Positions 1-6,175 of a DNA stretch of 6,377 bases are shown piece after piece; positions within the stretch are counted from its first letter, which is position 1, and each line of letters starts with the position of its first letter. The stretch is from Betaproteobacteria bacterium. GTDB taxonomy: Bacteria; Pseudomonadota; Gammaproteobacteria; Burkholderiales; Burkholderiaceae_D. The stretch covers positions 1-6,377 of the forward strand of contig JAATFN010000364.1 in assembly GCA_015655165.1 (NCBI GenBank), read 5' to 3'. The notes below the pieces were generated by a model, which worked only from the letters and a program-made list of their open reading frames with translations, was not told where the DNA came from and made no database searches. The position numbers and the translations under genes were made by a program.

Positions 1-18
1 GGATTATTCCGAAAATCC
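1..18. promoter_or_regulatory. Imperfect dyad, candidate enhancer site for the DctD-like regulator
   Basis: The arms GGATT (1-5) and AATCC (14-18) are inverted repeats separated by 8 nt, and 12 of 18 positions fit the dyad. It sits about 110 bp upstream of the predicted sigma-54 transcription start (near 122), within the range usual for enhancer-binding protein sites, with an IHF site in between. Seen: the repeat and its position. Inferred: that it binds the regulator encoded at 4742-6109. The window starts at base 1, so a second tandem site further upstream would be missed. A short chance repeat in AT-rich DNA is a real alternative. Confidence 0.3.
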
Positions 19-66
19 GCACGATCTTTTCTCAAAAATACAAATCAGAATGATATATTCTTTAAA

Positions 67-79
67 TATCAACAACTTA
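67..79 (+). promoter_or_regulatory. IHF binding site (full consensus match)
   Basis: TATCAACAACTTA fits the IHF consensus WATCAANNNNTTR at every defined position. The flanking DNA upstream (about 28-68) is AT-rich, as is common next to IHF sites. It lies between the -24 element at 96 and the candidate enhancer dyad at 1-18, where IHF would bend DNA so that a bound activator can touch sigma-54 RNA polymerase. The motif match is direct; the bending role is inferred from known sigma-54 promoter architecture. Confidence 0.7.
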
Positions 80-95
80 CAATGATCGCAAGCTC

Positions 96-111
96 TGGCA
101 CACGCTTTGCT
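96..111 (+). promoter_or_regulatory. Sigma-54 (RpoN) -24/-12 promoter of the ABC importer operon
   Basis: The sequence TGGCAC-N5-TTGCT matches the sigma-54 consensus TGGCAC-N5-TTGCW fully. The invariant GG (97-98) and GC (109-110) are separated by exactly 10 bp, the required spacing. Counting C110 as -12 puts transcription start near 122, giving a leader of about 71 nt before the binding-protein ATG at 193. The IHF site upstream and the sigma-54 activator gene downstream in the same cluster support it as real. It implies that importer expression needs RpoN and an ATP-hydrolysing activator. Confidence 0.88.
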
Positions 112-192
112 ATATAACGTTGAACCGATGCTGTCCTAAAAAAATAGGCGCCCGGCGAGAGTACAAAACTATAACCTTCACTGGAGACACGC

Positions 193-1164
193 ATGAAAAA
201 ACTGCACAGCGTATTGCTGTTGTCGGCATTTGCCTTCGCAACTTCCAACGTCCAAGCCCAAGAAGTCGTTCGTCTGGGCAATCTGAAATTTGCCCACTAC
301 GGCGCCGTATCCTATATCAAGGAAATTGCTCCGCAATGCGGCATCAAGGTCGAAGAACATGTTTTTGCCAAAGGCCCGGACATCATGCAAGCCATTCGCG
401 CAGGTGAACTGGATGTTGGCGCATCGGCTTCAGAAGGCGCCATTACTGCCCGTGCATCCGGTGCACCGATCTATGTCGTTGCCGGCTTTGCAAAAGGTGG
501 CGCGCGTCTGGTCGCCGCAACCGGCAGTAACATCAAATCCGTCGCCGATCTTAAAGGCAAACGGGTCGGTGTGACCCGGGGCGGTATGCATGAAGTGTTA
601 CTGGAAGCCGTATTGGCCGAAGCCGGTCTGACCATGTCGGACAAGACAGGTAAAGATGTTCAGGTCGTCTATCTGGCATTTGCCGACTTGAATCAAGCCT
701 TATTGGGTAAAAACCTCGATGCGATAATGCAAAGCGAACCCCAATCGTCCCAGGCAATCAATAAAGGCTTTGGTGTCGAAGTCATGAAACCCTACGACAC
801 ACCGATTGGTGAACCGGTACGTACCATGGTCATGACAGAAAAATTCTACAAGGAAAAGCCTGCCCTGGCTGCAAAATTCATGCGTTGCTTTGTACAAGCC
901 ACACAAACATTCATTAAAGATCCTGCTCTAGCTGAAAACTATGTCCGCAATACGATTTTCAAAGGACAAATCAGCTCAGAAGACTTTAAAGATGCGATTG
1001 CCAATTCGCCTTATTCTTTTGATGTCACGCCCGAGCATATCCAGATTACGTCTGATGTCATGTTCAAATATGGCGTTGGCAAAATGCCCAAAGCTCCGAT
1101 TGCGACCGAATGGGTCAAAACAGATCTGTTACAAGCGGCCAAGAAAAGCCTGAACGTTCAATAA
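193..1164 (+). CDS. Periplasmic solute-binding protein of a NitT/TauT-type ABC importer
   Basis: This 323-residue protein captures substrate in the periplasm for the permease and ATPase encoded next. Residues 1-22 form a Sec signal peptide: KK near the N-terminus, a hydrophobic core (VLLLSAFAFA) and a VQA cleavage site before QEVV. The mature part has the NMT1/TauA-like layout: a first beta strand (RLGNLKFAHYGAV), a segment on sampling by dosage (DIMQAIRAGELDVGASASEGA), and a domain-crossing stretch with VADLKGKRVGVTRGGMHEVLLEAVLAEAGL. No lipobox cysteine is present; two cysteines (Cys49, Cys232) might pair in the periplasm. The start is set by GGAGA at 183-187, 5 nt before the ATG. It is first in the operon, under the sigma-54 promoter at 96-111. 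Family assignment is solid. The ligand cannot be read from sequence: taurine or a sulfonate is the family default, but the DctBD neighbours argue for an organic acid. Confidence 0.9.
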   Translation: MKKLHSVLLLSAFAFATSNVQAQEVVRLGNLKFAHYGAVSYIKEIAPQCGIKVEEHVFAKGPDIMQAIRAGELDVGASASEGAITARASGAPIYVVAGFAKGGARLVAATGSNIKSVADLKGKRVGVTRGGMHEVLLEAVLAEAGLTMSDKTGKDVQVVYLAFADLNQALLGKNLDAIMQSEPQSSQAINKGFGVEVMKPYDTPIGEPVRTMVMTEKFYKEKPALAAKFMRCFVQATQTFIKDPALAENYVRNTIFKGQISSEDFKDAIANSPYSFDVTPEHIQITSDVMFKYGVGKMPKAPIATEWVKTDLLQAAKKSLNVQ

Positions 1165-1178
1165 GAAGAGGTATTTGC

Positions 1179-2000
1179 ATGTCGAAATCAAAGTGGCGCA
1201 CCGTTGCGTCGGGTATGGCTGTACCCATTATCGTTATCGTCGTCTGGCAGATCGTATGCTCAAGCGGCTGGGTAAATCCATTAAAACTGCCCTCTCCTGC
1301 TGCTGTTGCAGTACGCTGGTGGCAGTACCTGATCCAGGCAGAGGCGTATACGGCAGAGGCAGGCAATTGGCTGACCTGGCTGTTTTCCGGTGAATTGATC
1401 CATGACACATTAGGCAGTATGTATCGTGTGGCTGTCGGTTTTATCATCGGTGCAGGTCTGGCATTACCGCTAGGTGTTGCAATGGGCGCGAGCCAGATCA
1501 TCTATGACAGAATGTATATTCTGATCCAGATTTTGCGCCCCATCCCGCCTAGTGCCTATACGCCGCTGGCGATGCTCTGGTTTGGTCTCGGCAATCCTCC
1601 TGCCGTATTCATGATTGCCATCGCGGCTTTTTTCCCGGTACTGATCAACACCATTGTTGGCGTGCGTCAGGTTGATAGTATCTATTTGCGGGCGGCAAAA
1701 AATCTCGGTGCCAGTCAGCAAACCATCTTCTTGCGTGTCATGTTGCCAGCTGCCGTTCCTTACATTCTTGCAGGTGTACGTATTGCAATCGGTGCAGCAT
1801 TCATGATTGTGATTGTCTCCGAGTTGATTGCCGTTCCTGATGGTTTGGGCTTCCGCATTAACGAAGCACGGGAATATTCATGGACAGACAAGGTGATGGC
1901 CGGGATGTTTACCATCGGTATCATTGGCCTGTTGCTGGACATCGGCATGAATAAACTGAACAACCATCTGCTGCGGTGGCACCGTGGTCTGGAGAGCTAA
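1179..2000 (+). CDS. ABC importer permease, NitT/TauT (SsuC/TauC-like) family
   Basis: A 273-residue inner-membrane protein forming the translocation channel, presumably as a homodimer since only one permease gene is present. An N-terminal membrane segment (about residues 12-29) is followed by a periplasmic stretch with PLKLPSPAAV, close to the LPSP motif typical of SsuC/TauC-type permeases. Several more hydrophobic segments follow. The cytoplasmic EAA loop that docks on the ATPase is clear at residues 171-190: RAAKNLGA, nine residues, then LP. The start at 1179 is chosen because it has AAGAAGAGG (1163-1171) just upstream; the reading frame stays open back to 1110, but that would overlap the binding-protein gene and has no better ribosome site. 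It begins 14 nt after the binding protein and ends 1 nt before the ATPase. The loop around residues 48-66 looks somewhat longer than in textbook SsuC, which I cannot verify without an alignment. Confidence 0.92.
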   Translation: MSKSKWRTVASGMAVPIIVIVVWQIVCSSGWVNPLKLPSPAAVAVRWWQYLIQAEAYTAEAGNWLTWLFSGELIHDTLGSMYRVAVGFIIGAGLALPLGVAMGASQIIYDRMYILIQILRPIPPSAYTPLAMLWFGLGNPPAVFMIAIAAFFPVLINTIVGVRQVDSIYLRAAKNLGASQQTIFLRVMLPAAVPYILAGVRIAIGAAFMIVIVSELIAVPDGLGFRINEAREYSWTDKVMAGMFTIGIIGLLLDIGMNKLNNHLLRWHRGLES

Positions 2001-2001
2001 G

Positions 2002-2796
2002 ATGACGTCACATATTACCATTTCGGGTGTCAACAAAATATTTACCGGCAATGACCGTGAAGTCGTTGCATTAAAAGACATCAACCTCGAGATTGAAAAA
2101 GGCCAGTTCGTCTGTCTGCTGGGGCCCTCAGGTTGCGGCAAATCAACCTTGTTAAACGCCGTTGCAGGATTTTCTCTGCCAAGTTCGGGAACGATTACCG
2201 CAGATGGTACTGAAATCACCGCTCCGGGCCCCGACCGGGGCATGGTGTTTCAGGAATATGCCTTGTTTCCGTGGATGACTGTCGAAGAAAATATCAGTTT
2301 CGGCCTCGAAATCAAAGGCATGGCACCGGCTGAACGTAAACAGCGTGTCGCTGCTTTACTCGACATGCTGGGTATGGCCGACTTTGGCACACGCTTTCCA
2401 AAAGATCTGTCAGGCGGCATGCGTCAGCGTGTGGCAATTGCACGTGTCTTGGCACTGGATTCACCGATCATGCTGATGGACGAACCGTTCGGGGCATTGG
2501 ATGCATTGACACGTCGTAACCTGCAAGATGAATTGCTGCGCATCTGGGCGGACCTGAAAAAAACAATCATCTTTGTAACGCACAGTATCGAAGAAGCAAT
2601 CTATCTGGCAGATCGCATCAACGTCATGACATATCGCCCGGGTACTGTCAAACGCGATATTCTGGTCACATTGCCACGTGTGCGTGATCCGTCTACGGCT
2701 GAATTCAATGCATTAAAACGCGAACTGGGCGAGATGGTAATGGAAGAGCAACAACGTCATCACAACGACGAAATGCGTATAGCCGCAATCGATTAG
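2002..2796 (+). CDS. ABC importer ATP-binding protein, NitT/TauT (TauB/SsuB-like) family
   Basis: A 264-residue cytoplasmic ATPase that powers the importer. All nucleotide-binding motifs are intact: Walker A GPSGCGKST (41-49), Q-loop Gln84 in VFQEYALFPW, signature LSGGMRQR (136-143), Walker B IMLMDE with catalytic Glu161, D-loop ALD (165-167) and switch His194 in VTHSIEEA. The FPW after the Q-loop and the GMRQR signature are typical of TauB/SsuB-like proteins. The ATG at 2002 is preferred, with GGAGAG (1991-1996) about 5 nt upstream; a GTG at 1984 in the same frame overlaps the permease and has no ribosome site. The gene follows the permease by 1 nt, so translation is probably coupled. Nothing suggests damage. 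The substrate cannot be told from the ATPase. Confidence 0.95.
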   Translation: MTSHITISGVNKIFTGNDREVVALKDINLEIEKGQFVCLLGPSGCGKSTLLNAVAGFSLPSSGTITADGTEITAPGPDRGMVFQEYALFPWMTVEENISFGLEIKGMAPAERKQRVAALLDMLGMADFGTRFPKDLSGGMRQRVAIARVLALDSPIMLMDEPFGALDALTRRNLQDELLRIWADLKKTIIFVTHSIEEAIYLADRINVMTYRPGTVKRDILVTLPRVRDPSTAEFNALKRELGEMVMEEQQRHHNDEMRIAAID

Positions 2797-2806
2797 TTCT
2801 GATGTC

Positions 2807-2816
2807 GTACCGGTAC
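2807..2816. repeat. 10-bp perfect palindrome between ATPase and sensor kinase
   Basis: GTACCGGTAC reads the same on both strands and sits 10 nt after the ATPase stop codon, just upstream of the hairpin at 2822-2852 and of the possible -35 box at 2818. With no loop it cannot fold as a useful RNA hairpin, so if functional it would be a protein-binding DNA site. A chance palindrome is possible. Confidence 0.35.
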
Positions 2817-2817
2817 C

Positions 2818-2844
2818 TTGACGTGCTTTGATATCCTGTATATT
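2818..2844 (+). promoter_or_regulatory. Possible sigma-70 promoter for the sensor kinase and regulator genes
   Basis: TTGACG (2818-2823, 5 of 6 to the -35 consensus) and TATATT (2839-2844, 5 of 6 to the -10 consensus) are separated by 15 bp, two less than optimal. Transcription would start near 2851, giving a short leader before the ATG at 2866. A separate promoter would make sense, since a two-component system that switches on the importer must be present before induction. The short spacer and the overlap with an inverted repeat keep this tentative. Confidence 0.4.
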
Positions 2845-2852
2845 GAAGCACG
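2822..2852. repeat. Long inverted repeat / 13-bp-stem hairpin in the 69-nt gap before the sensor kinase
   Basis: Arms 2822-2834 and 2840-2852 can pair over 13 positions in RNA: 7 Watson-Crick pairs at the base (CGTGCTT with AAGCACG), 2 G-U wobbles, then 4 A-U pairs, closing a 5-nt loop (CCTGT). No T-run follows (the next bases are CAACTGGGG), so it is not a standard intrinsic terminator. It may shield the 3' end of the importer mRNA and so lower kinase expression relative to the importer, or act as an operator over the overlapping promoter. The structure is seen; the roles are inferred. Confidence 0.6.
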
Positions 2853-2865
2853 CAACTGGGGTAAG

Positions 2866-4740
2866 ATGCGAGCTAACCCATTCGCTGCAAAGACTGCAAT
2901 GCATGACGTGATCATCAGCACCTTTAAACGCAATCGTATAGCAATTCTGCTACTTGGCGCTGTTGCCATTATTACCTGCGTCTATCTCGTGTCTGCAAAA
3001 CAGGCACGGGAACTGCTGCATACGACAGGCCGGCAACAACTCCAAATCATCGCGCTTGATCTCGAATCCGCATTGGGAAAATTCGAATCCCTGCCTTTTG
3101 CACTTGCACACTTGCCGGAAATTTCCCATGTATTGTTCCAGCCTGATGATGTTACATCGATATTGCATCTGAATCTTGTCTTTTCATCGATACAGAAACA
3201 GGCGAAAGTTGCTGCAATCTATCTCATGGACAAGAACGGTAACACGCTCGCGGCCAGCAATTGGGATCAGCCGCCACAGTATAACTTTATAGGCCACAAT
3301 TACCGCTTTCGTCCTTACTTCAAAGAAGCCATGCAAGGGCATCCAGGACGCTTTTACGGTATTGGCAGCAGCTCGGGTACCCCAGGCTACTTCATTACCC
3401 AGCCTGTTTATGCAGACAACCTCGAACGAACTCAAAGTATCCCCATTGGCGTCATCGCCGTCAAAATCGATCTGAATGAATTCGAACATAACTGGCGTAG
3501 CAGCAATGAGCCTTTGGCACTTGCCGACAGCAATAACGTCATTTTTCTCAGTAACCGCGAACAGTGGCGCTACCACAGTCTGTCTTCCTTGCAAAAAGAA
3601 AGTGCATCTGAAATTGTCGCAACACGCCAGTATGACGGTAAAACAATCCAGCCACTGACAAAAGCCGACGATAGTGCCGGTGATGAGTTCGGCAGCCAAG
3701 TCTCCCATCCGGTTGGCAGACTTGGCTGGAAACTCATGCTGTTTCCTTCCGAAAAACGTGTCATGCGTAGTGCCGCTCTTTCGGCACTGACTGCGACCTT
3801 GTTGTTGATGATTACAGCAATTTCTTTGATGGCATTGCATCTCAGACGCAGTCGTCTGGAAGAAAGAAACTTGTCACGCAAGGCATTGCAACGCGCAGCA
3901 GATGAACTGGACCGAAAGATTTCTGTACGCACCCAGGATCTGGTCGATGCGAACAAGAATCTGGAGACACGCTATGCGAAACTGAAAGATACCGAAAAAA
4001 TGTTGCGCTCGACACAAAACGAATTGATTCAGGCAGGCAAACTTGCCATGCTCGGACAAATGGCAGCAGGTGTCACGCATGAACTCAATCAACCATTAGC
4101 GGCAATACGTGTATTTGCAGACAATGCAGTCAAATTTATTACTGTTGGCAAGTATGACGCAGCCGCAGACAATCTCAACCGTATCGCCACTGCCAGCAGC
4201 CGGATGGGCAATATCATTTCACAGCTGAAAGGATTTGCCCGTAAAAGTCACAATACCGTCGTACCAGTCGAGATTGCCACTTTGATTCACGCCTCTGTAT
4301 TTTTATTGCAAAGCGAATTTGAACGCCATCATGTCTTGCTCGATATGACGCTTGATGAGTCCATCCAGATTATGGGAGACGCGATTCGTACAGAACAGGT
4401 ACTCATCAATTTACTACGTAATGCACTGGATGCCGTGCGCACCAATGACGTTGCCATACGACAAATCACAGTCATACTACAACAAGAAGACGATGAAGCC
4501 ATTATACGTATTCGCGACACCGGACCAGGTATTGCCGAGAGTATTGTATCCCATCTGTTCGAACCCTTTTTTACAACCAAACCCTCCGGTGAAGGTCTGG
4601 GACTTGGTCTTGCCATTTCATCGTCGATTGTACAAGCGATGAACGGGCAATTATTAGGGCATACGCATCCGCTAGGTGGTGCCGAATTTATACTACGCCT
4701 GCCGTTAGTCCATCAAAAAAAATATAGCGAGACACACTAA
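2866..4740 (+). CDS. dctB: DctB-like membrane sensor histidine kinase
   Basis: A 624-residue inner-membrane kinase that senses an external ligand and phosphorylates the regulator encoded next. Order of parts: membrane segment 1 (about 25-43); a large periplasmic double-PDC (dCache) sensor domain (about 45-300); membrane segment 2 (about 303-324); a coiled-coil linker (about 327-395); HisKA with phospho-acceptor His405 in VTHELNQPLAAIR; and a HATPase domain with N-box Asn515/Asn519, G1 DTGPG (551-555), F-box FEPFFTTK and G2 GEGLGLGLA. The sensor domain carries the DctB hallmark: YRFRPYF (146-152), then FYGIG...GTPGYF (to 176) and Lys200 in VKID; in characterised DctB proteins this region binds C4-dicarboxylates. 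ATG 2866 is preferred because GGGG (2858-2861) precedes it. TTG 2818 would lie inside the possible -35 box and ATG 2899 has a weak ribosome site, though it would still precede the first membrane segment. DctB type is well supported; the exact ligand is open. Confidence 0.88.
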   Translation: MRANPFAAKTAMHDVIISTFKRNRIAILLLGAVAIITCVYLVSAKQARELLHTTGRQQLQIIALDLESALGKFESLPFALAHLPEISHVLFQPDDVTSILHLNLVFSSIQKQAKVAAIYLMDKNGNTLAASNWDQPPQYNFIGHNYRFRPYFKEAMQGHPGRFYGIGSSSGTPGYFITQPVYADNLERTQSIPIGVIAVKIDLNEFEHNWRSSNEPLALADSNNVIFLSNREQWRYHSLSSLQKESASEIVATRQYDGKTIQPLTKADDSAGDEFGSQVSHPVGRLGWKLMLFPSEKRVMRSAALSALTATLLLMITAISLMALHLRRSRLEERNLSRKALQRAADELDRKISVRTQDLVDANKNLETRYAKLKDTEKMLRSTQNELIQAGKLAMLGQMAAGVTHELNQPLAAIRVFADNAVKFITVGKYDAAADNLNRIATASSRMGNIISQLKGFARKSHNTVVPVEIATLIHASVFLLQSEFERHHVLLDMTLDESIQIMGDAIRTEQVLINLLRNALDAVRTNDVAIRQITVILQQEDDEAIIRIRDTGPGIAESIVSHLFEPFFTTKPSGEGLGLGLAISSSIVQAMNGQLLGHTHPLGGAEFILRLPLVHQKKYSETH

Positions 4741-4741
4741 T

Positions 4742-6109
4742 ATGCAAGATAACGCACCGCCGCTAAAAACAACAGATTGTCAGAAAGTCTATCTTGTCGA
4801 GGATGATCCGACACTACATCTGGCCACAATGCAGACATTACAACTGGATGGCTTGGATGTTTACTCGGCTTATCATGCTGAAGATGCGCTAGCACAACTG
4901 AATAGACACTTCGAAGGTATCTTGATCACCGATGTGCGACTGCCAGGCAAGTCCGGGCTTGAACTTCTCGCACACATCCATACCCTGGATCCAGATTTAC
5001 CTGTCATTGTGGTGACCGGTCATGGCGACATCGATATGGCAGTCGATGCAATGCGTGCCGGCGCCTACGATTTTATAGAGAAACCATTTGCGACCGAACG
5101 CTTATTGGGTATCGTACATCGTGCACTGGAAAAACGTGCCCTTGTACTGGAAAACCGTCAACTTAAAATACATCTTTCCTCGGCAAGCACCCCTGAGTTA
5201 CTGGGTATTTCTCCTGACACAGAACGATTGCGTACATTGATCCAGAGTATTGGTCCCACTAATGCCGATGTATTGATTAATGGACAAACAGGCACCGGCA
5301 AGGAAGTCACCGCACGTCAGTTACATGCTGCGAGTGGGCGCAAAGGACAATTTGTCGCGATAAATTGTGCAGCCATGCCCGAGACAATTTTCGAGAGCGA
5401 AATGTTCGGCCATGAAGCAGGCGCTTTTACCAGTGCCCAGAAAAAACGTATCGGCAAACTTGAATACGCCAATGGAGGTACCGTGTTTCTCGATGAAATC
5501 GAAAGCATGCCGTTAAACCTGCAAGTCAAACTGTTACGCGTACTACAGGAAAGAAAACTGGAACGTCTGGGCGGCAATGAAGCCATTGCGATTGATTGCC
5601 GGTTTATCGCGGCAAGCAAGGAGGATTTATTGCAATTAAGTGCACAAGGAAAATTCCGCGAAGACCTGTATTACCGTATCAGTGTCATCAGTATCGATTT
5701 ACCGCGTCTGGCCGATAAACGCGAAGATATTCCGCTGTTATTCGCACATTTTGTGCGTCATGCCGCCATACGCTACCAACGCCCCGAACCCGTCTGGAGT
5801 CGTGAAGACATGGCGATCTGGCAAATGCGGGAATGGCCTGGCAACATACGGGAACTACGTAATTTTGCCGATCGTCTGGTGTTGGGTGTCGCAGAAAACA
5901 CCCACCCCGTCAACACAGCAAATACATGTACGCAAGACCAGACGTTGCCACATAAACTGGATGTCTATGAGCGGTTGTTGATTCACACCATGCTGCAGCA
6001 CTGTCATGGCAATGTTGCACACTGTGCAGAGCACCTGGGTATTCCCAAAAAGACACTGTACGACAAACTCAAAAAATATGACCTGTCTACAGGGCGTGAC
6101 TTACATTAA
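4742..6109 (+). CDS. dctD: DctD-like sigma-54-dependent response regulator (enhancer-binding protein)
   Basis: A 455-residue NtrC-family activator. Receiver domain (about 15-125): acidic pocket Asp21/Asp22, phospho-acceptor Asp64, Thr92 and Lys114. Central AAA+ domain (about 150-375): Walker A GQTGTGKE (181-188; family norm GETGTGKE), sigma-54 contact loop GAFTSA (227-232; norm GAFTGA), Walker B GGTVFLDE (245-252), arginine-finger region GKFREDLYYR (303-312) and sensor II in WPGNIREL (365-372). A Fis-type helix-turn-helix ends the protein (about 423-446, recognition helix PKKTLYDKL), matching DctD style. It starts 1 nt after the kinase stop with only a weak ribosome site (GCGAG near 4728-4732), which suggests translational coupling. 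Its likely target is the sigma-54 promoter at 96-111. The Gly-to-Ser change in the GAFTGA loop is the only oddity; all catalytic residues are intact, so it is probably active. Confidence 0.92.
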   Translation: MQDNAPPLKTTDCQKVYLVEDDPTLHLATMQTLQLDGLDVYSAYHAEDALAQLNRHFEGILITDVRLPGKSGLELLAHIHTLDPDLPVIVVTGHGDIDMAVDAMRAGAYDFIEKPFATERLLGIVHRALEKRALVLENRQLKIHLSSASTPELLGISPDTERLRTLIQSIGPTNADVLINGQTGTGKEVTARQLHAASGRKGQFVAINCAAMPETIFESEMFGHEAGAFTSAQKKRIGKLEYANGGTVFLDEIESMPLNLQVKLLRVLQERKLERLGGNEAIAIDCRFIAASKEDLLQLSAQGKFREDLYYRISVISIDLPRLADKREDIPLLFAHFVRHAAIRYQRPEPVWSREDMAIWQMREWPGNIRELRNFADRLVLGVAENTHPVNTANTCTQDQTLPHKLDVYERLLIHTMLQHCHGNVAHCAEHLGIPKKTLYDKLKKYDLSTGRDLH

Positions 6110-6128
6110 CCTGCCTGGCAAATCACAT

Positions 6129-6153
6129 CCGGCACCAACAATACCGGTGCCGG
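6129..6153. terminator. GC-rich hairpin between convergent genes, probable transcription end
   Basis: CCGGCACC (6129-6136) and GGTGCCGG (6146-6153) form a perfect 8-bp stem with a 9-nt loop. T6128-A6154 adds one more pair, and an outer pairing of AACCTG (6108-6113) with CAGGTT (6159-6164) could enclose it. It lies between the regulator stop (6109) and the acs stop (6176-6178), where convergent genes often share a terminator. The T-run is poor: only TTTT at 6163-6166 on the + strand, offset from the main stem, and none on the - strand. It may therefore work with Rho or simply protect 3' ends. Confidence 0.5.
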
Positions 6154-6175
6154 ACTGACAGGTTTTACACAGCGG

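Noticed and set aside
135..148. Small inverted repeat CCTA-A6-TAGG in the leader, considered as a riboswitch or attenuator element.
   Set aside because: The stem is only 4 bp, mostly A/T-adjacent, with no conserved riboswitch core or T-run. It is likely chance.
120..407. 95-codon + strand frame beginning in the leader before the binding protein.
   Set aside because: It runs out of frame through the signal peptide of the real gene, has an Arg/Ser/His-rich translation and lacks a ribosome site. The leader holds no convincing peptide gene.
1115..1501. 128-codon open frame on the - strand across the binding protein/permease junction.
   Set aside because: It overlaps two clear genes in opposite orientation and shows no family resemblance.
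2385..2400. Near copy of the sigma-54 promoter inside the ATPase gene (shares TGGCACACGCTTT with 96-108).
   Set aside because: The -12 element reads TTCC instead of TTGC, so the essential GC is lost. It lies mid-gene with no downstream start it would serve. The shared 13-mer is explained by codons for FGTRF.
3184..3840. Long open frame of 218 codons on the - strand inside the sensor kinase gene.
   Set aside because: It is antisense to the well-supported kinase, has low-complexity Cys/Gln-rich translation, no recognisable domain and no clear ribosome site.
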